From IMG/VR virus record IMGVR_UViG_3300030333_002938, positions 1 through 38,403 of that record: a stretch of 38,403 nucleotides of DNA, one strand, 5' to 3'. Under the pieces are notes generated by a model. The model was not told where the DNA came from. It saw only the letters and a program-made list of their open reading frames with translations, and did no database searches. The DNA is from a virus. Below are positions 22,590 to 31,499 of this stretch, in pieces. Numbering within the stretch: position 1 is the stretch's first letter; each line of letters begins with the position of its first letter. A program made the translations under genes and the position numbers.

Positions 22590-24242
22590 TTAAATATTAT
22601 TTTCAATTGGCTGTTCTTTTTGCGTCATCTTTTCCCAAAAACCAAGTCCTTGTTCCATTAATTCGTTTAACGTCTCAAGCAATTTTTTTGAGTCCTCTGC
22701 CGCCTTAAGTTGTTTCTGCGATTCTGTCACACGTCCTCGTGAAAGCAACCTTCCCTCCGATGCCGTCAGCGCTTTGAAATCTTGTTTTTTATCAACGGTT
22801 GTTTTTGTCGGATCCGGTTTTTTATTTGGATCATCATCACCTGCTAAGTTTGATAAATCTAAACCCATCCATTTGCCAGCGCCGCCGCCTAATTCGACTG
22901 TAAACAAGTCTTTCCAACTTGCCATTCGACCCTCAAACTTATCGTTGACCTTATCGAGTAGATTGCCCGTCGTTTTTCCAACAGCGGCCCATGCAGCTTT
23001 TTCCGCACCTGACATTTCGCGCTCAATTAGGCCGGGGAATTTTTCTGTCGTAATTTTAAATCCTTCCAACATATTGCGGCCCGCGATTTCACCCGCTTTG
23101 CGCATGGCGTCACCGCCACTCATCTTTCTTGTTACGACATCCCAAAACACTTTAATTAAATCAATAATCTGTGCGATGCGATTTTTCCACATCGTTATGT
23201 AAGCCATGAACATATCGCGGCCCATGTTTAGGAAATTATCTGCAAACCATTTTAGCCACGCCGGGATCTCAACTGTAAATCTATGCTTGACCATTTCAAC
23301 GTAAGAAATAATCGACGCCTTAACAGTTGCAATGGCAATAAACATTACCTGCACCCAATTCTCAACTGCCACCTCAGCAAACGTCCATGCGTAAACAAGC
23401 TTCTCGCCAATCCATGCAGCCAACTCACCCATCTTCTCTGCAAACGATTGCATGAGCGGTAAAGCTTTAGCAATGACCTCTTGTATGATTGGCGAAATCC
23501 GATTGAACCAGTCTGCCAGTTTTTTGACGAATGGCGCCAATAACTCGCCAACTTTTTCAAGCATGTCACCCCAATTATTACCAAGTGATTTTAACGCACC
23601 CTGTAATGTATTAGTTCCTTGGTTTGCCATGTCCCAGCCCTCTGCCAACTTCTGTTGTATAAAGGCTTGTTTTTCTGACTCTGTTTCCATCTGTCGCATA
23701 GCAGGAAACGTTTCAATCAATGCGTCTACATACCCTTCTGTTCCATTGACTGCGGCTCTCATGGCGCGCTTTAAAGGCTTGCCGGTTATTTCCGCTAACG
23801 CAATTGCGCTTTGCGTTACTTGTTTCATCCGGTCATCGGTGACGCCCATTCCGCGAGCGACCTGCATTTGGTTCATAATTTCTTCGTCGCCAATGTTAGT
23901 TAGCGCTTGTAGATTGGCGGCATAGTTTTGTAACTCTTTCGAGTTGCCGCGCATCGCCTCTTCCTGAACGGCCCATGAATTTAAGCTCTCACCAATCATG
24001 CTTGTAAACGCATTAAACGCCGCTTTCGCAGCGGCAGACGCAGCCTTTGCGGCGAGAAATCCACCTGCCACCAATGCGAGTGGGCCGACCATACCTTTCA
24101 TGCTTCCGCCAAGTCCACTACCAGCGCTTGACGTTTGGCGCATTGACGTTTTCAAATTATCGGTAGACTTGGACGCTTTATTAATTGCTGGCGACGCTTC
24201 GTCGCGAGCTTTCAAAAGAATGTTAACGGAGTTGCTTGCCAT
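22590..24242 (-). CDS. Tape measure protein
   Basis: The 550-residue protein begins with NSVNILLKARDEASPAINKASK, a standard tape-measure opening. A hydrophobic Ala/Gly segment (VGPLALVAGGFLAAKAASAAAKAAF, about 52-76) follows, then long helices including a region with amphipathic segments near 230-330. It would set tail length at roughly 80 nm if fully helical. It lies directly after the frameshifted tail chaperone genes and overlaps them as TAATG, the classic order. Confidence 0.9.
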   Translation of the reverse strand: MASNSVNILLKARDEASPAINKASKSTDNLKTSMRQTSSAGSGLGGSMKGMVGPLALVAGGFLAAKAASAAAKAAFNAFTSMIGESLNSWAVQEEAMRGNSKELQNYAANLQALTNIGDEEIMNQMQVARGMGVTDDRMKQVTQSAIALAEITGKPLKRAMRAAVNGTEGYVDALIETFPAMRQMETESEKQAFIQQKLAEGWDMANQGTNTLQGALKSLGNNWGDMLEKVGELLAPFVKKLADWFNRISPIIQEVIAKALPLMQSFAEKMGELAAWIGEKLVYAWTFAEVAVENWVQVMFIAIATVKASIISYVEMVKHRFTVEIPAWLKWFADNFLNMGRDMFMAYITMWKNRIAQIIDLIKVFWDVVTRKMSGGDAMRKAGEIAGRNMLEGFKITTEKFPGLIEREMSGAEKAAWAAVGKTTGNLLDKVNDKFEGRMASWKDLFTVELGGGAGKWMGLDLSNLAGDDDPNKKPDPTKTTVDKKQDFKALTASEGRLLSRGRVTESQKQLKAAEDSKKLLETLNELMEQGLGFWEKMTQKEQPIENNI

Positions 24243-24957
24243 TAGTTTTTACCCCATTTCTGTGACTCTGCTTTTGAATCTTCCGACCATAAAAACTGAC
24301 ATGCAGATAGAAACGATTGCGACTGCTCAAGAACGCCGCCCATAATTGGGAACGCTCCATTCTTTGCATAGTCGGCCAGTTCAATAAACATCGTTACCTC
24401 GCGTCCAATTATCTGTTGTGGGCAACTCGTAATTTCCAAGTAGCCTTTGTTGTTGCATTTACTACATCCCGCCTCGTCGCAGGTAGGGCAAGCGATTTGA
24501 AGTGGCGTCGTTTCGCTTGGAATTATTTCACAGCGATTGCCGGAACACCCACTACAAATTAATCCGTTTCGGATACAGCTTGCGAGTCTGATTTTTTTTT
24601 ATCTTCGTGAGTAGGAACAACCGCGCCCAGTAGCTTGCCCATTAAATCGGTCGATGCCTCTATTGGATTTAACACAAGGTCGATGTCCTCAACATTAAAC
24701 GGAATCGCTTCGCCGCTGCTAGGGTCAAACATATTAACCCAATCCAACAAGCCAATTGATACCGTTTCGTATATGGCATCTAGTTGCGCCGCCATGCCGT
24801 CTACCTCACCCGCCTGCAAAGCGTCGAACACTTTTGCGACTCGTCTCCACTCGCGCCCGTTTAAGGCGCGGTAGATAAACGTTGGTGGATTTTCTTTGTC
24901 CTTATCGGAATCCAAAACAAGTTTGATTCGCGCAGTAGGATCGGTATAGAGTGGCAT
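24242..24957 (-). CDS. Tail assembly chaperone, -1 frameshift (gpGT-like) product
   Basis: The upstream chaperone frame and the following frame are joined by a -1 shift on the A9 run at 24592-24600. In the new frame the sequence reads on without a stop from the slip site to the TAA overlapping the tape-measure ATG. It has no ATG, GTG or TTG before its conserved part, so independent translation would miss it. The extension of about 116 residues has CSGCSGNRC, then CPTCDEAGCSKC and a final CP, a DnaJ-like zinc-ribbon. Lambda gpG/gpGT is the precedent for this arrangement. A separate 49- or 65-residue gene here would lose the cysteine domain. Confidence 0.8.
24559..24957 (-). CDS. Tail assembly chaperone (gpG-like), unshifted product
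   Basis: The 132-residue protein precedes the tape measure. It has a mixed N-domain with TFIYRALNGREWRRVAKVFD, then helices and an acidic segment (FNVEDIDLVLNPIE). It ends HEDKKKSDSQAVSETD after the slippery lysine codons. Tail chaperones of this kind coat the tape measure while the tube is built and leave the mature virion. The ratio of this form to the shifted form is set by slippage at the A9 run. Confidence 0.75.
   Translation of the reverse strand: MPLYTDPTARIKLVLDSDKDKENPPTFIYRALNGREWRRVAKVFDALQAGEVDGMAAQLDAIYETVSIGLLDWVNMFDPSSGEAIPFNVEDIDLVLNPIEASTDLMGKLLGAVVPTHEDKKKSDSQAVSETD
24592..24600 (-). promoter_or_regulatory. Slippery A9 run for programmed -1 frameshift
   Basis: GAT AAA AAA AAA TCA contains the heptamer A AAA AAA, a well known -1 slip site. 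The zero frame stops 29 bases after the run. The -1 frame is open beyond. Confidence 0.8.
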
Positions 24958-24973
24958 GTGGTTCTCCTGTTAT

Positions 24974-25903
24974 TTAAAACGCAAATGTTGGCGGCGTGTT
25001 GTAACGAATTTCCATATCATCAACGACGATTCCGTTTCTATCGGATTGCGACACGCTCATTGTTTGAGCTTTTGCCGATGACACAACAATGGAATCGGTT
25101 CCGTCCGCTAACGTAAATGAAGCAGAATATTCTTGCATTGTCAACCAATCGCCGTATGTATCGTCTGCCGCAACTAGGGCTGCTTCTGGATTAATCGTAA
25201 GCGTCGATGTTCTCCCAGTGATAATTCCAGCAATGTAACCTGCTCGCTCTACATTACATTCTCGCAATACGACTTCATTGCCCGCGCTGAACGTCGCAGA
25301 TTGAATATACGGATTGTATGAACCGGCAAGCGTCAAGGCGTTTGCGCTTCGGAGCGGCTTCTGTGTTGGCAAGCTGCTTGGCGAAAGAACGGCGGCGTCT
25401 TCCATGATGGCTGTTTTTGACGCCTCTGTTCCTGCGTCCAAAACACCTGTAAATGTCCACTCAATTGAAACCGGTTTTCCCGTTTCCATGACGATAGAAA
25501 AGTCACCAACGGCTCCAACAATCTTTGTCATCCGTCCGTTTTGATACATTCCAATTGTCAAAGTTTTAACATTAGAACCCGGTGCTTCTGACGAAGCCGT
25601 AAATGTCGTCGAGCTTTTTACCCAACCACATGCAGGCAGTAATACATCTGCCCAGCCCGGAACGCCACCCGATCCGTCACCTACGAAATCTGTTTTAAAC
25701 GTAGCTGTTCCAGACATTAGTCCAGTTGAAGCTACGTTATGATCGAATGTTCCTAATTTTGGCCGATCAATCATTTCAATTGTTGGAGCGATCAGCGGAT
25801 CGTAGGCGAGAAAATTCGCGTCAGCACCGGCCAATGAAATTGCAGTACCAATCGTCGTTTCAATCTTTGCGGCGATAACGCCAATCTTTCGTAGTAATGG
25901 CAT
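24974..25903 (-). CDS. Major tail tube protein
   Basis: The 309-residue protein opens LLRKIGVIAAKIETTIGTAI, the ETTxGT pattern frequent in tail tube proteins, and has a beta-sandwich composition with WTFTGVLDAG (about 150-159) and Ala/Thr/Ser-rich strands. It lies directly upstream of the tail chaperone gene, the usual place for the tube protein. A second immunoglobulin-like or tube-related domain probably makes up the C-terminal half, given the length. Confidence 0.75.
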   Translation of the reverse strand: MPLLRKIGVIAAKIETTIGTAISLAGADANFLAYDPLIAPTIEMIDRPKLGTFDHNVASTGLMSGTATFKTDFVGDGSGGVPGWADVLLPACGWVKSSTTFTASSEAPGSNVKTLTIGMYQNGRMTKIVGAVGDFSIVMETGKPVSIEWTFTGVLDAGTEASKTAIMEDAAVLSPSSLPTQKPLRSANALTLAGSYNPYIQSATFSAGNEVVLRECNVERAGYIAGIITGRTSTLTINPEAALVAADDTYGDWLTMQEYSASFTLADGTDSIVVSSAKAQTMSVSQSDRNGIVVDDMEIRYNTPPTFAF

Positions 25904-25915
25904 GTGGATGTCCTT

Positions 25916-26380
25916 TTATGCTGAGGTTGTTTGGCTTGTTTCGTCAACGCGATAAGTCACGCGACAATTAAATGTCATCGCTCGGCCCGAGTCGTCTGCC
26001 GGTTCAATTGCAACGGGCGGTGTAAATTCTGCGTTAATTGCAAGGTCATCGAATGTGTACCACGACGCCTGCGGATCCGATAGCGCGTCCATCGCTTCGA
26101 CAACAAAATCATTCATTCGCTCGTCAATAGGCACTTCGTCATCCATGCTAGGCGCAACAATACATGTAATGTTTATTGGTAAAATCCACGCGACCTTTGC
26201 TGGATTTCCCATTGCGGATAACTCCGCGTCTGACTCAATGTCCTCGTGCGTCAAAATGATGGCGCCGTCTTTTATTTGAAAGTCAGACTTTCGATTCGGT
26301 CTGTAAACAGCGCTGCAAGTTTCAAGCTGCCGCAAACGGTTTTCGGCAACATCCATTATCTGTGTCACGAGTGAGGGCAT
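25916..26380 (-). CDS. Probable tail terminator/completion protein
   Basis: The 154-residue protein has an N-terminal helix (VTQIMDVAENRLRQLE), a strand WILPINITCIV (66-76), a helix (DERMNDFVVEAMDAL) and ends with CRVTYRVDE. This alpha/beta order matches gpU-like tail terminators that cap the tube. The position between the gpZ-like gene and the tail tube gene agrees. Confidence 0.6.
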   Translation of the reverse strand: MPSLVTQIMDVAENRLRQLETCSAVYRPNRKSDFQIKDGAIILTHEDIESDAELSAMGNPAKVAWILPINITCIVAPSMDDEVPIDERMNDFVVEAMDALSDPQASWYTFDDLAINAEFTPPVAIEPADDSGRAMTFNCRVTYRVDETSQTTSA

Positions 26381-26381
26381 G

Positions 26382-26984
26382 TCACGCTCCCGAGTTTATT
26401 TTAAAATTATATTTACGTATTTGATCTTTAATAAATTTGTCAATTCGATATGTCAAACGTTTTCGGATATCAAAGGTTAGCGGATGGCTTAGGCGATGTT
26501 TTTTCCAAACGCCCCAAGCAGAGGCGCCATGTAACTTTGCAATTTTTCGTCCGCCGATATTTACAAAAGCATGTCCGTTAAATTTATCTACGACAAACCC
26601 TTTTCTAAATTTGCGCGTTTTTCCTTTTATGATTTGATAACTAATACCATTGGGCGATTTTTTCTTGCCCGTCTTGACGAGTTGTTTTTTTAACTTGAAC
26701 TCTTTAAGTGACGGTCGTTCTGATTTTTTAATTGACACAACCGCAAGCAGGCTTCCGCGCTTTGCTTTCTTTGTGACTTTGATTGCCTTTTTAATTACGC
26801 CTTGTTTTAAATTTATCTCCGATTGAACTAGCTTGGCGGCAGGTGATATTGCATCTTTTGCAACTTGATTAATTATCGTGTAAACAGCGCCGCGTATTCG
26901 CTTATCGCTAAATCCAATTTCCGCCAATTCCTGTAAGCGGTCAAAAGAGTCGTCTGCAAACTGTATATTGAGTCCAGTGGTCAT
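26382..26984 (-). CDS. Minor tail protein Z-like (neck/tail completion)
   Basis: The 200-residue basic protein has AAKLVQSEINLKQGVIKKAIKV (about 55-76) and a central block GISYQIIKGKTRKFRKGF... FVNIGGRKIAKL. These are features of the prophage minor tail protein Z family (gpZ), which helps join the tail to the head. The high lysine content is usual for the family. Its ATG overlaps the stop of the gene before it as ATGA. Confidence 0.7.
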   Translation of the reverse strand: MTTGLNIQFADDSFDRLQELAEIGFSDKRIRGAVYTIINQVAKDAISPAAKLVQSEINLKQGVIKKAIKVTKKAKRGSLLAVVSIKKSERPSLKEFKLKKQLVKTGKKKSPNGISYQIIKGKTRKFRKGFVVDKFNGHAFVNIGGRKIAKLHGASAWGVWKKHRLSHPLTFDIRKRLTYRIDKFIKDQIRKYNFKINSGA

Positions 26985-27325
26985 CGAACCGCCACCTGCG
27001 TTACGCCTCCGTCTGACTCAATTAATGTGTAGACGGGACGCCACTCTGCCGTTCCGCCTCTTTTTAAAGACACATAAACTTCGTCACCTCCGTTATCAAC
27101 CACGTGATTCTGAACGCCATCGTCTGCGTTATTATGAAAGTAAATCATTAAAGAAAACGCGACTGCATTTCCTACTTGGTCAATTGCGGTTGGCGGATTC
27201 CTATCAACGATAGCAGTCCGCGAAACGGTCGTTCCCGAGTCGCGGAATTTATACGAAACAGATTCGCCATGCTGCTCAAGCAACGTGGCGAATCCGTGTT
27301 CCATGCTATCGTTAAAAACAGTCAT
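26981..27325 (-). CDS. Probable head-tail joining protein
   Basis: The 114-residue protein starts with a helix (DSMEHGFATLLEQHG) and then beta strands (VSYKFRDSGTTVSRTAIVDR, EVYVSLKRGGTAEWRPVYTLIES). This is the pattern of small connector or head-closure proteins encoded between capsid and gpZ genes. It overlaps the gpZ-like gene as ATGA. No family was confirmed. Confidence 0.55.
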   Translation of the reverse strand: MTVFNDSMEHGFATLLEQHGESVSYKFRDSGTTVSRTAIVDRNPPTAIDQVGNAVAFSLMIYFHNNADDGVQNHVVDNGGDEVYVSLKRGGTAEWRPVYTLIESDGGVTQVAVR

Positions 27326-27329
27326 GCTA

Positions 27330-28298
27330 CTAGGTGGTAATATTATCCAACAAAGCAGCGGCTTCGCTCAGCAGTACTTTCTGGTGTACGTCATGGCGAA
27401 CGCGGATTACATCCGAACGAACTGTTTCGTCGCGGTACGACTCAATCATGCCGCCAGCAGTTGAACCGTCAGCGCTCCAATGAAACGTGCGACCGAGGCA
27501 AGGTTCCTTCGGATCACTACCAGTTGCAATGCGAGCGACCATCGCGTATTCGCCTGACCAGATTTGGGCTGGTGAAGCGCTCTGTCCTTCGTTGGCGCTA
27601 TTCTTTGTTCCGCCTCCGACCAGAATATAATCAAGGTCAAAAACGGCTTTCAACATATTGACAGTAATATCTTGCGCCTTCGTAGGATCGCCTGCGCCAC
27701 TTGACGCAATACGGTCACGAACTTGCGCACATTCTCGCAAGTTACGAAAAACCTTTTTATTAATAATCAGCGCGTTAGCCCACAAGCCGGATGCATCGTA
27801 GATTGCTTGGACTCGTCCTTCAACGTCATCGACGGGAGTTGCGTTTGTCGCATCGTCCCATTCGTTAGTAACGCTAGTCGGGGTCCAAGTGCTGGTATTG
27901 AAAATAGCGTCCGCTGCGCGCTTTTCGTGATTGACCATGACGGCCGACATCGCACGCTGAGTCGCAATTAACTCAGCGTCAAAGAAGTCCGCATACATCT
28001 CTGCTTCGGCGTCGTCAACAGGTTCCTCGTGACCATGTTCTTCACAAGAAAACGAATCCGTTGTGAACGTCCAATTGCTACGACTATAGCCAGATCCCGG
28101 CGCGCGTCGTGTTTCGCTATTCATTAACAGTTGAGCAAGTGGAATCTTACCAAAGATTCCGGCTTTATTCTGAACTTCCATGACTGGCAAAACTTGGTTA
28201 GCAATAAAGCCGCCCATATTTGCTTGCAAATCAAACGCCTCTAGTGAGGCTTCAAGGTCTGGCCTGTGTGTGGCAAGACTGGTGCTTGGACTAGGCAT
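27330..28298 (-). CDS. Major capsid protein
   Basis: The 322-residue protein has the features of a HK97-fold capsid protein: an N-terminal helix (DLEASLEAFDLQANMGGFIANQVLPV), the extended loop region with FTTDSFSCEEHGHEEPVDD, the A-domain with LWANALIINKKVFRNLRE (168-185), and VVGG-like VGGGTKNSANEG followed by a C-terminal IRVRHDVHQKVL. It follows the decoration and protease/scaffold genes in the canonical order. Function is supported by both sequence and position. Confidence 0.85.
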   Translation of the reverse strand: MPSPSTSLATHRPDLEASLEAFDLQANMGGFIANQVLPVMEVQNKAGIFGKIPLAQLLMNSETRRAPGSGYSRSNWTFTTDSFSCEEHGHEEPVDDAEAEMYADFFDAELIATQRAMSAVMVNHEKRAADAIFNTSTWTPTSVTNEWDDATNATPVDDVEGRVQAIYDASGLWANALIINKKVFRNLRECAQVRDRIASSGAGDPTKAQDITVNMLKAVFDLDYILVGGGTKNSANEGQSASPAQIWSGEYAMVARIATGSDPKEPCLGRTFHWSADGSTAGGMIESYRDETVRSDVIRVRHDVHQKVLLSEAAALLDNITT

Positions 28299-28326
28299 AG
28301 TTATTTACTCCGTTTTATTTTTAGGG

Positions 28327-28713
28327 TTAGGATGCGGCAGTATCGCCAGCGTTGTTATAAAGCATTTCGATAATATCGTTCTCGGCGGCAGCGGCTTCCA
28401 AAGCAGTGCCGACAATAAACGATGTTGCTTGCGCAGTATCTTGAACTTCGCCGTCTGCTTCGCTATAAAGCAAAGCGCCGGCATCGCACGCTTCTTTTGC
28501 GCGGACTTTATGCGTTCCCGCAGCGCTTCGTAGCTTAACGCTTACTTCGTCGCCAGCGGCCAAAGCTGCGGCAGTTTGCAACGTTCCAATACCCTTTTCT
28601 GTTAAACCAGCCTTGGTTACTTTCCCGTCGGAATCCAACTTCACGCGACTATACAATTCAATTGCTTCGTCAGCGGTGAAGGTCTTAAACCCACTATCGT
28701 TTCGTTGACTCAT
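28327..28713 (-). CDS. Capsid decoration protein (DUF2190-like)
   Basis: The 128-residue protein has FTADEAIELYSRVKLDSDGKVTKAG (about 11-35, abbreviated) and ASFIVGTALEAAAAENDIIEMLY near the C-terminus, the strand pattern of small capsid cement proteins. It is encoded between the protease/scaffold gene and the capsid gene, where cement proteins are usual. It would stabilise the expanded head from outside. Confidence 0.65.
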   Translation of the reverse strand: MSQRNDSGFKTFTADEAIELYSRVKLDSDGKVTKAGLTEKGIGTLQTAAALAAGDEVSVKLRSAAGTHKVRAKEACDAGALLYSEADGEVQDTAQATSFIVGTALEAAAAENDIIEMLYNNAGDTAAS

Positions 28714-28725
28714 TTTAATCCTCCG

Positions 28726-29298
28726 TTAAACCGCGACATGTCGCTCTTGGTTATACTCCGACTCATTAATAACTTGTTCACGCAAACCGGGATGTTGTCG
28801 GTTTACCATCTTGATTGCGCGTTCCCTTGCCGATCCTGTGCTGTCCATATAATCTCGAATTGCTTGTTCCCATTTCGCACGAAAAGTGCGCGAAACGTTT
28901 TTGGCTTTTCGAATCTTAGTGGCAACAGGTCGAAGGGATCCAGTTGCTTTTGCTTCCGGCTTTTCTTCTTCTTTTTCTTCTTCTGCAACAACGTCTTCCG
29001 TCTCTTCTTTTTCTTCTTCTTCGACTTCTTCCGTTGTTTCCTCAACCGACTCCTCCGCCGGTTCTTCTTCTTCTTCGTCTTGCATTTTTTCTTCGTACTC
29101 TGCAATTGTCGCTTCGGCAATCGCAAGCGCTTGCTTCAACTCTTCCAGTTCTTGAGCCTGTGCGTTGTTATGGACGGCTGTAATTTCGTCCAAGTCTGTG
29201 CCAGCTTCCAGTTGCGCCAGAATGAATTGATCGTTAGCACCACGACACCGCGTCCTAATTGCAGCGATGGTTTCACCGATTGTCTTCACATCAGACAT
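28726..29298 (-). CDS. Scaffold protein from internal start
   Basis: Within the protease gene an in-frame ATG (29298) has a strong GGAGG eight bases upstream. The 190-residue product would be the acidic helical part alone (DVKTIGETIAAIRTRC..., Glu-rich coiled coil, basic C-terminus RKAKNVSRTFRAKW). This is the lambda C/Nu3 arrangement, in which the scaffold is made alone in excess over the fused protease. The ribosome site is seen; expression is inferred. Confidence 0.7.
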   Translation of the reverse strand: MSDVKTIGETIAAIRTRCRGANDQFILAQLEAGTDLDEITAVHNNAQAQELEELKQALAIAEATIAEYEEKMQDEEEEEPAEESVEETTEEVEEEEKEETEDVVAEEEKEEEKPEAKATGSLRPVATKIRKAKNVSRTFRAKWEQAIRDYMDSTGSARERAIKMVNRQHPGLREQVINESEYNQERHVAV

Positions 29299-29916
29299 CT
29301 TTGAATCCTCCAGTTCGGAATCATCGCCGCGCGGCGCATCCACGTTAGACGCTAACAACCTTTGCGGCATGTTTTTATAGTTCTTGTGATTGCCCATTGC
29401 GACAGCGAGCGCACGACCGGTTATTCCAGTTGCAAAGCCATACTTAATCGCGTCGGACGAATCAAACCAAGTTTCTTCTCTCATCATTTTTTCGGCTGTC
29501 TGCGCCGATAGATTTGTTGACCCTTCGTAATCAATAACCATTTTTTCCCGTATGCTATCAATCAAATCTGCTTGTTGTCGAATCTCGTTTGCGGTACCCC
29601 AGCCTTCCGACATTGGTTCGTGAATCATCACCCAGCCGTTTTCAGCAATTAACCGTTCGTCTCCAGCAAGGAAAATCACAGACGCAATTGATAACGCCGA
29701 CCCGATACAACGAGTCGTAATATTTGCGGGATGCGCTTTTAACGCTTCTGCAATGGCATTACCCTCAAACACGCTTCCGCCTTCACTGTTTATATCAACG
29801 TAAATTTGATCCACGTCGGACGGAAGGCTGCGGAGTTGTTCGATAAACGCTTTACTCGATAACTCACCGGGATCTCGGCCGATAGTTTGTAAAATTGTCA
29901 GTGTTGTTTCAGCCAT
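28726..29916 (-). CDS. ClpP-type prohead protease fused to scaffold
   Basis: The 396-residue protein has a ClpP/S14 N-domain: VDINSEGGSVFEG (40-52), the nucleophile Ser76 in IGSALSIASVIFLAG, and His99 in GWVMIHEPMS, with WGTANEIRQQADLIDSI. After about residue 206 comes an acidic coiled coil with long Glu runs (about 255-335), then a basic C-terminus typical of scaffolds that bind capsid subunits. The protease would trim scaffold and perhaps capsid during head maturation. A nested scaffold start is listed separately. Confidence 0.88.
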   Translation of the reverse strand: MAETTLTILQTIGRDPGELSSKAFIEQLRSLPSDVDQIYVDINSEGGSVFEGNAIAEALKAHPANITTRCIGSALSIASVIFLAGDERLIAENGWVMIHEPMSEGWGTANEIRQQADLIDSIREKMVIDYEGSTNLSAQTAEKMMREETWFDSSDAIKYGFATGITGRALAVAMGNHKNYKNMPQRLLASNVDAPRGDDSELEDSKMSDVKTIGETIAAIRTRCRGANDQFILAQLEAGTDLDEITAVHNNAQAQELEELKQALAIAEATIAEYEEKMQDEEEEEPAEESVEETTEEVEEEEKEETEDVVAEEEKEEEKPEAKATGSLRPVATKIRKAKNVSRTFRAKWEQAIRDYMDSTGSARERAIKMVNRQHPGLREQVINESEYNQERHVAV

Positions 29917-29919
29917 GTA

Positions 29920-31497
29920 TTATTCCACATCGTCGATTGTTTCTTGTTGGGTTGCTTCAAGTTCTGTCGAAAGCCCGACTGTTAAGCCGGGCGGTAAAGG
30001 CAGCGCGACGAGTTCTCGCCAATGAACAGGACTGTCTGGGTATTTTTTGTTTAACTTCGCCGCGCGCTTTTTCGCAATCTCGATTGCCAGTGCGTTATCG
30101 TCCACTGTCTCTGCAATAATTTCTTCCCAGTCATTGGAGCGTTCCGAATGAAGTCGTCGAGGCGACGTGAGATTGCCCTGTAGTCTCGTAATATCACCTT
30201 GCGCGTCACGGATTGGTTCAATGTAAGGCCATTGTGGAGGATTGAATTTATGTCCGTAAATATCAACCTTAGCTTTCTTCGATGCTTGGCGAATGGCCGA
30301 GTCGTTTTTCATCCACTGGTTGATCTTCCAGCAGTGAAACGGATCGTGCAGTCTTTTGACTAAATTTCGTTGGTGATATTTAAAACCCTTGCGCGCCTCG
30401 TCAACTGCGCCGCGCCATCCGCTGAAATTTGTTTCGCTTCCGTCCATTAAAACTAAGACAAGAGGCAAGCCAAGATTGGCGCCAATTAATTGCATTAATA
30501 GTCGCACTTGTTCAAAATATTCTGCGTTTGGAACATTGGGACTAAACCCTTCTAATGTCTCGCCCGGCATCCCGGTTATTTCCATTCCGGGTGAAACATT
30601 ATCAAGCTGCCTTGACTGATTTGTGCTTGTCGTTCCGGTTGACTCGCTGCCGTATCCTTCGCCGCCTAGCGACGGAGTCACGGCGCCAATTTGCTGCGTT
30701 CTTAAAATTGCAAAACAGGAAACGATTTGTTGTTGAACGAGCTTGGCGAAATTAACGTCCTCCAACATTCCGGCTAAATTAAACACCGGCGCCAGTTTGG
30801 TTACGCCTCTTGTCAGTGTAATTCGCTTGGGATCGTAGACGTGGAAAAACTGCCGGATGCCATCGGAGTTTCTAGCAGGCATTTTAATTGGATCACTAGG
30901 CGTCGTGTCCATTGGGTCAATGGCGTCCTCTGAAATAAAGAACGCCTCACGACGACGATGCTCGTTTAACTTGACGCCGAGAACAATGTTGTCCTCGTCT
31001 GGTGAGTCATGACGGATTTGATGCGCTTCAATAAACTGTAATTTGTTTTCTTTTTCCAAAGCAGCGAGTCCGCAATCGCCGTCCAAAAACATTGACCTAC
31101 AAGCCAGCCATTCCATGTCATGAAAGTTCATTTCCTCTGCAATGTCTAGCATGTCAGGATTGGTTGTTTCCGCCAGCCACCTAGCTTTCAGGTCGGCATC
31201 TAATTTTCGGTCGCCGGTTTTGAAGTCCAGACTAAATCCGTCTTGAACGATATTGTTACAGGCGCGGTCCATGACTTGACCAATCATGGCGTCATTACGA
31301 TCCATGTCACGCGCTTTTTCAATAGCGTCGTAATAGTCGCGCTCGTTTCTAATGTGATAGTCGCCGGATCCACCCTGCGGCGCCAAGCCTTTGCGCTTTC
31401 TATTGAAACGACTTTGCTTCGTCATTTCGTAATCGTTTTTCAGACTTTCGTACAAGTCCGACAATTTGGTTTTGCTTTTGCCGTTTCGACTAGACAT
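29920..31497 (-). CDS. Portal protein (lambda family)
   Basis: The 525-residue protein matches the lambda-type portal layout: RNERDYYDAIEKARDMDRND (about 50-69), VMDRACNNIVQDGFSLDF (75-92), RSMFLDGDCGLAAL, then a central FFHVYDPKRITLTRGVTKLAPVF, and GANLGLPLVLVLMDGSETNFSGWRGAVDEARKG without break in the crown/stem region. The C-terminus is charged. It follows the terminase gene and two small genes and precedes the protease. It forms the dodecameric DNA channel at one capsid vertex. Confidence 0.88.
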   Translation of the reverse strand: MSSRNGKSKTKLSDLYESLKNDYEMTKQSRFNRKRKGLAPQGGSGDYHIRNERDYYDAIEKARDMDRNDAMIGQVMDRACNNIVQDGFSLDFKTGDRKLDADLKARWLAETTNPDMLDIAEEMNFHDMEWLACRSMFLDGDCGLAALEKENKLQFIEAHQIRHDSPDEDNIVLGVKLNEHRRREAFFISEDAIDPMDTTPSDPIKMPARNSDGIRQFFHVYDPKRITLTRGVTKLAPVFNLAGMLEDVNFAKLVQQQIVSCFAILRTQQIGAVTPSLGGEGYGSESTGTTSTNQSRQLDNVSPGMEITGMPGETLEGFSPNVPNAEYFEQVRLLMQLIGANLGLPLVLVLMDGSETNFSGWRGAVDEARKGFKYHQRNLVKRLHDPFHCWKINQWMKNDSAIRQASKKAKVDIYGHKFNPPQWPYIEPIRDAQGDITRLQGNLTSPRRLHSERSNDWEEIIAETVDDNALAIEIAKKRAAKLNKKYPDSPVHWRELVALPLPPGLTVGLSTELEATQQETIDDVE

Positions 31498-31499
31498 GG

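Noticed and set aside
24242-24439. Independent 65-codon gene before the tape measure
   Set aside because: A TTG start without ribosome site would cut off the cysteine domain that is open upstream in the same frame; the -1 frameshift explains it better.
28705-29304. 199-codon plus-strand frame rich in Phe
   Set aside because: Antisense of the Glu-rich scaffold codons; no ribosome site.
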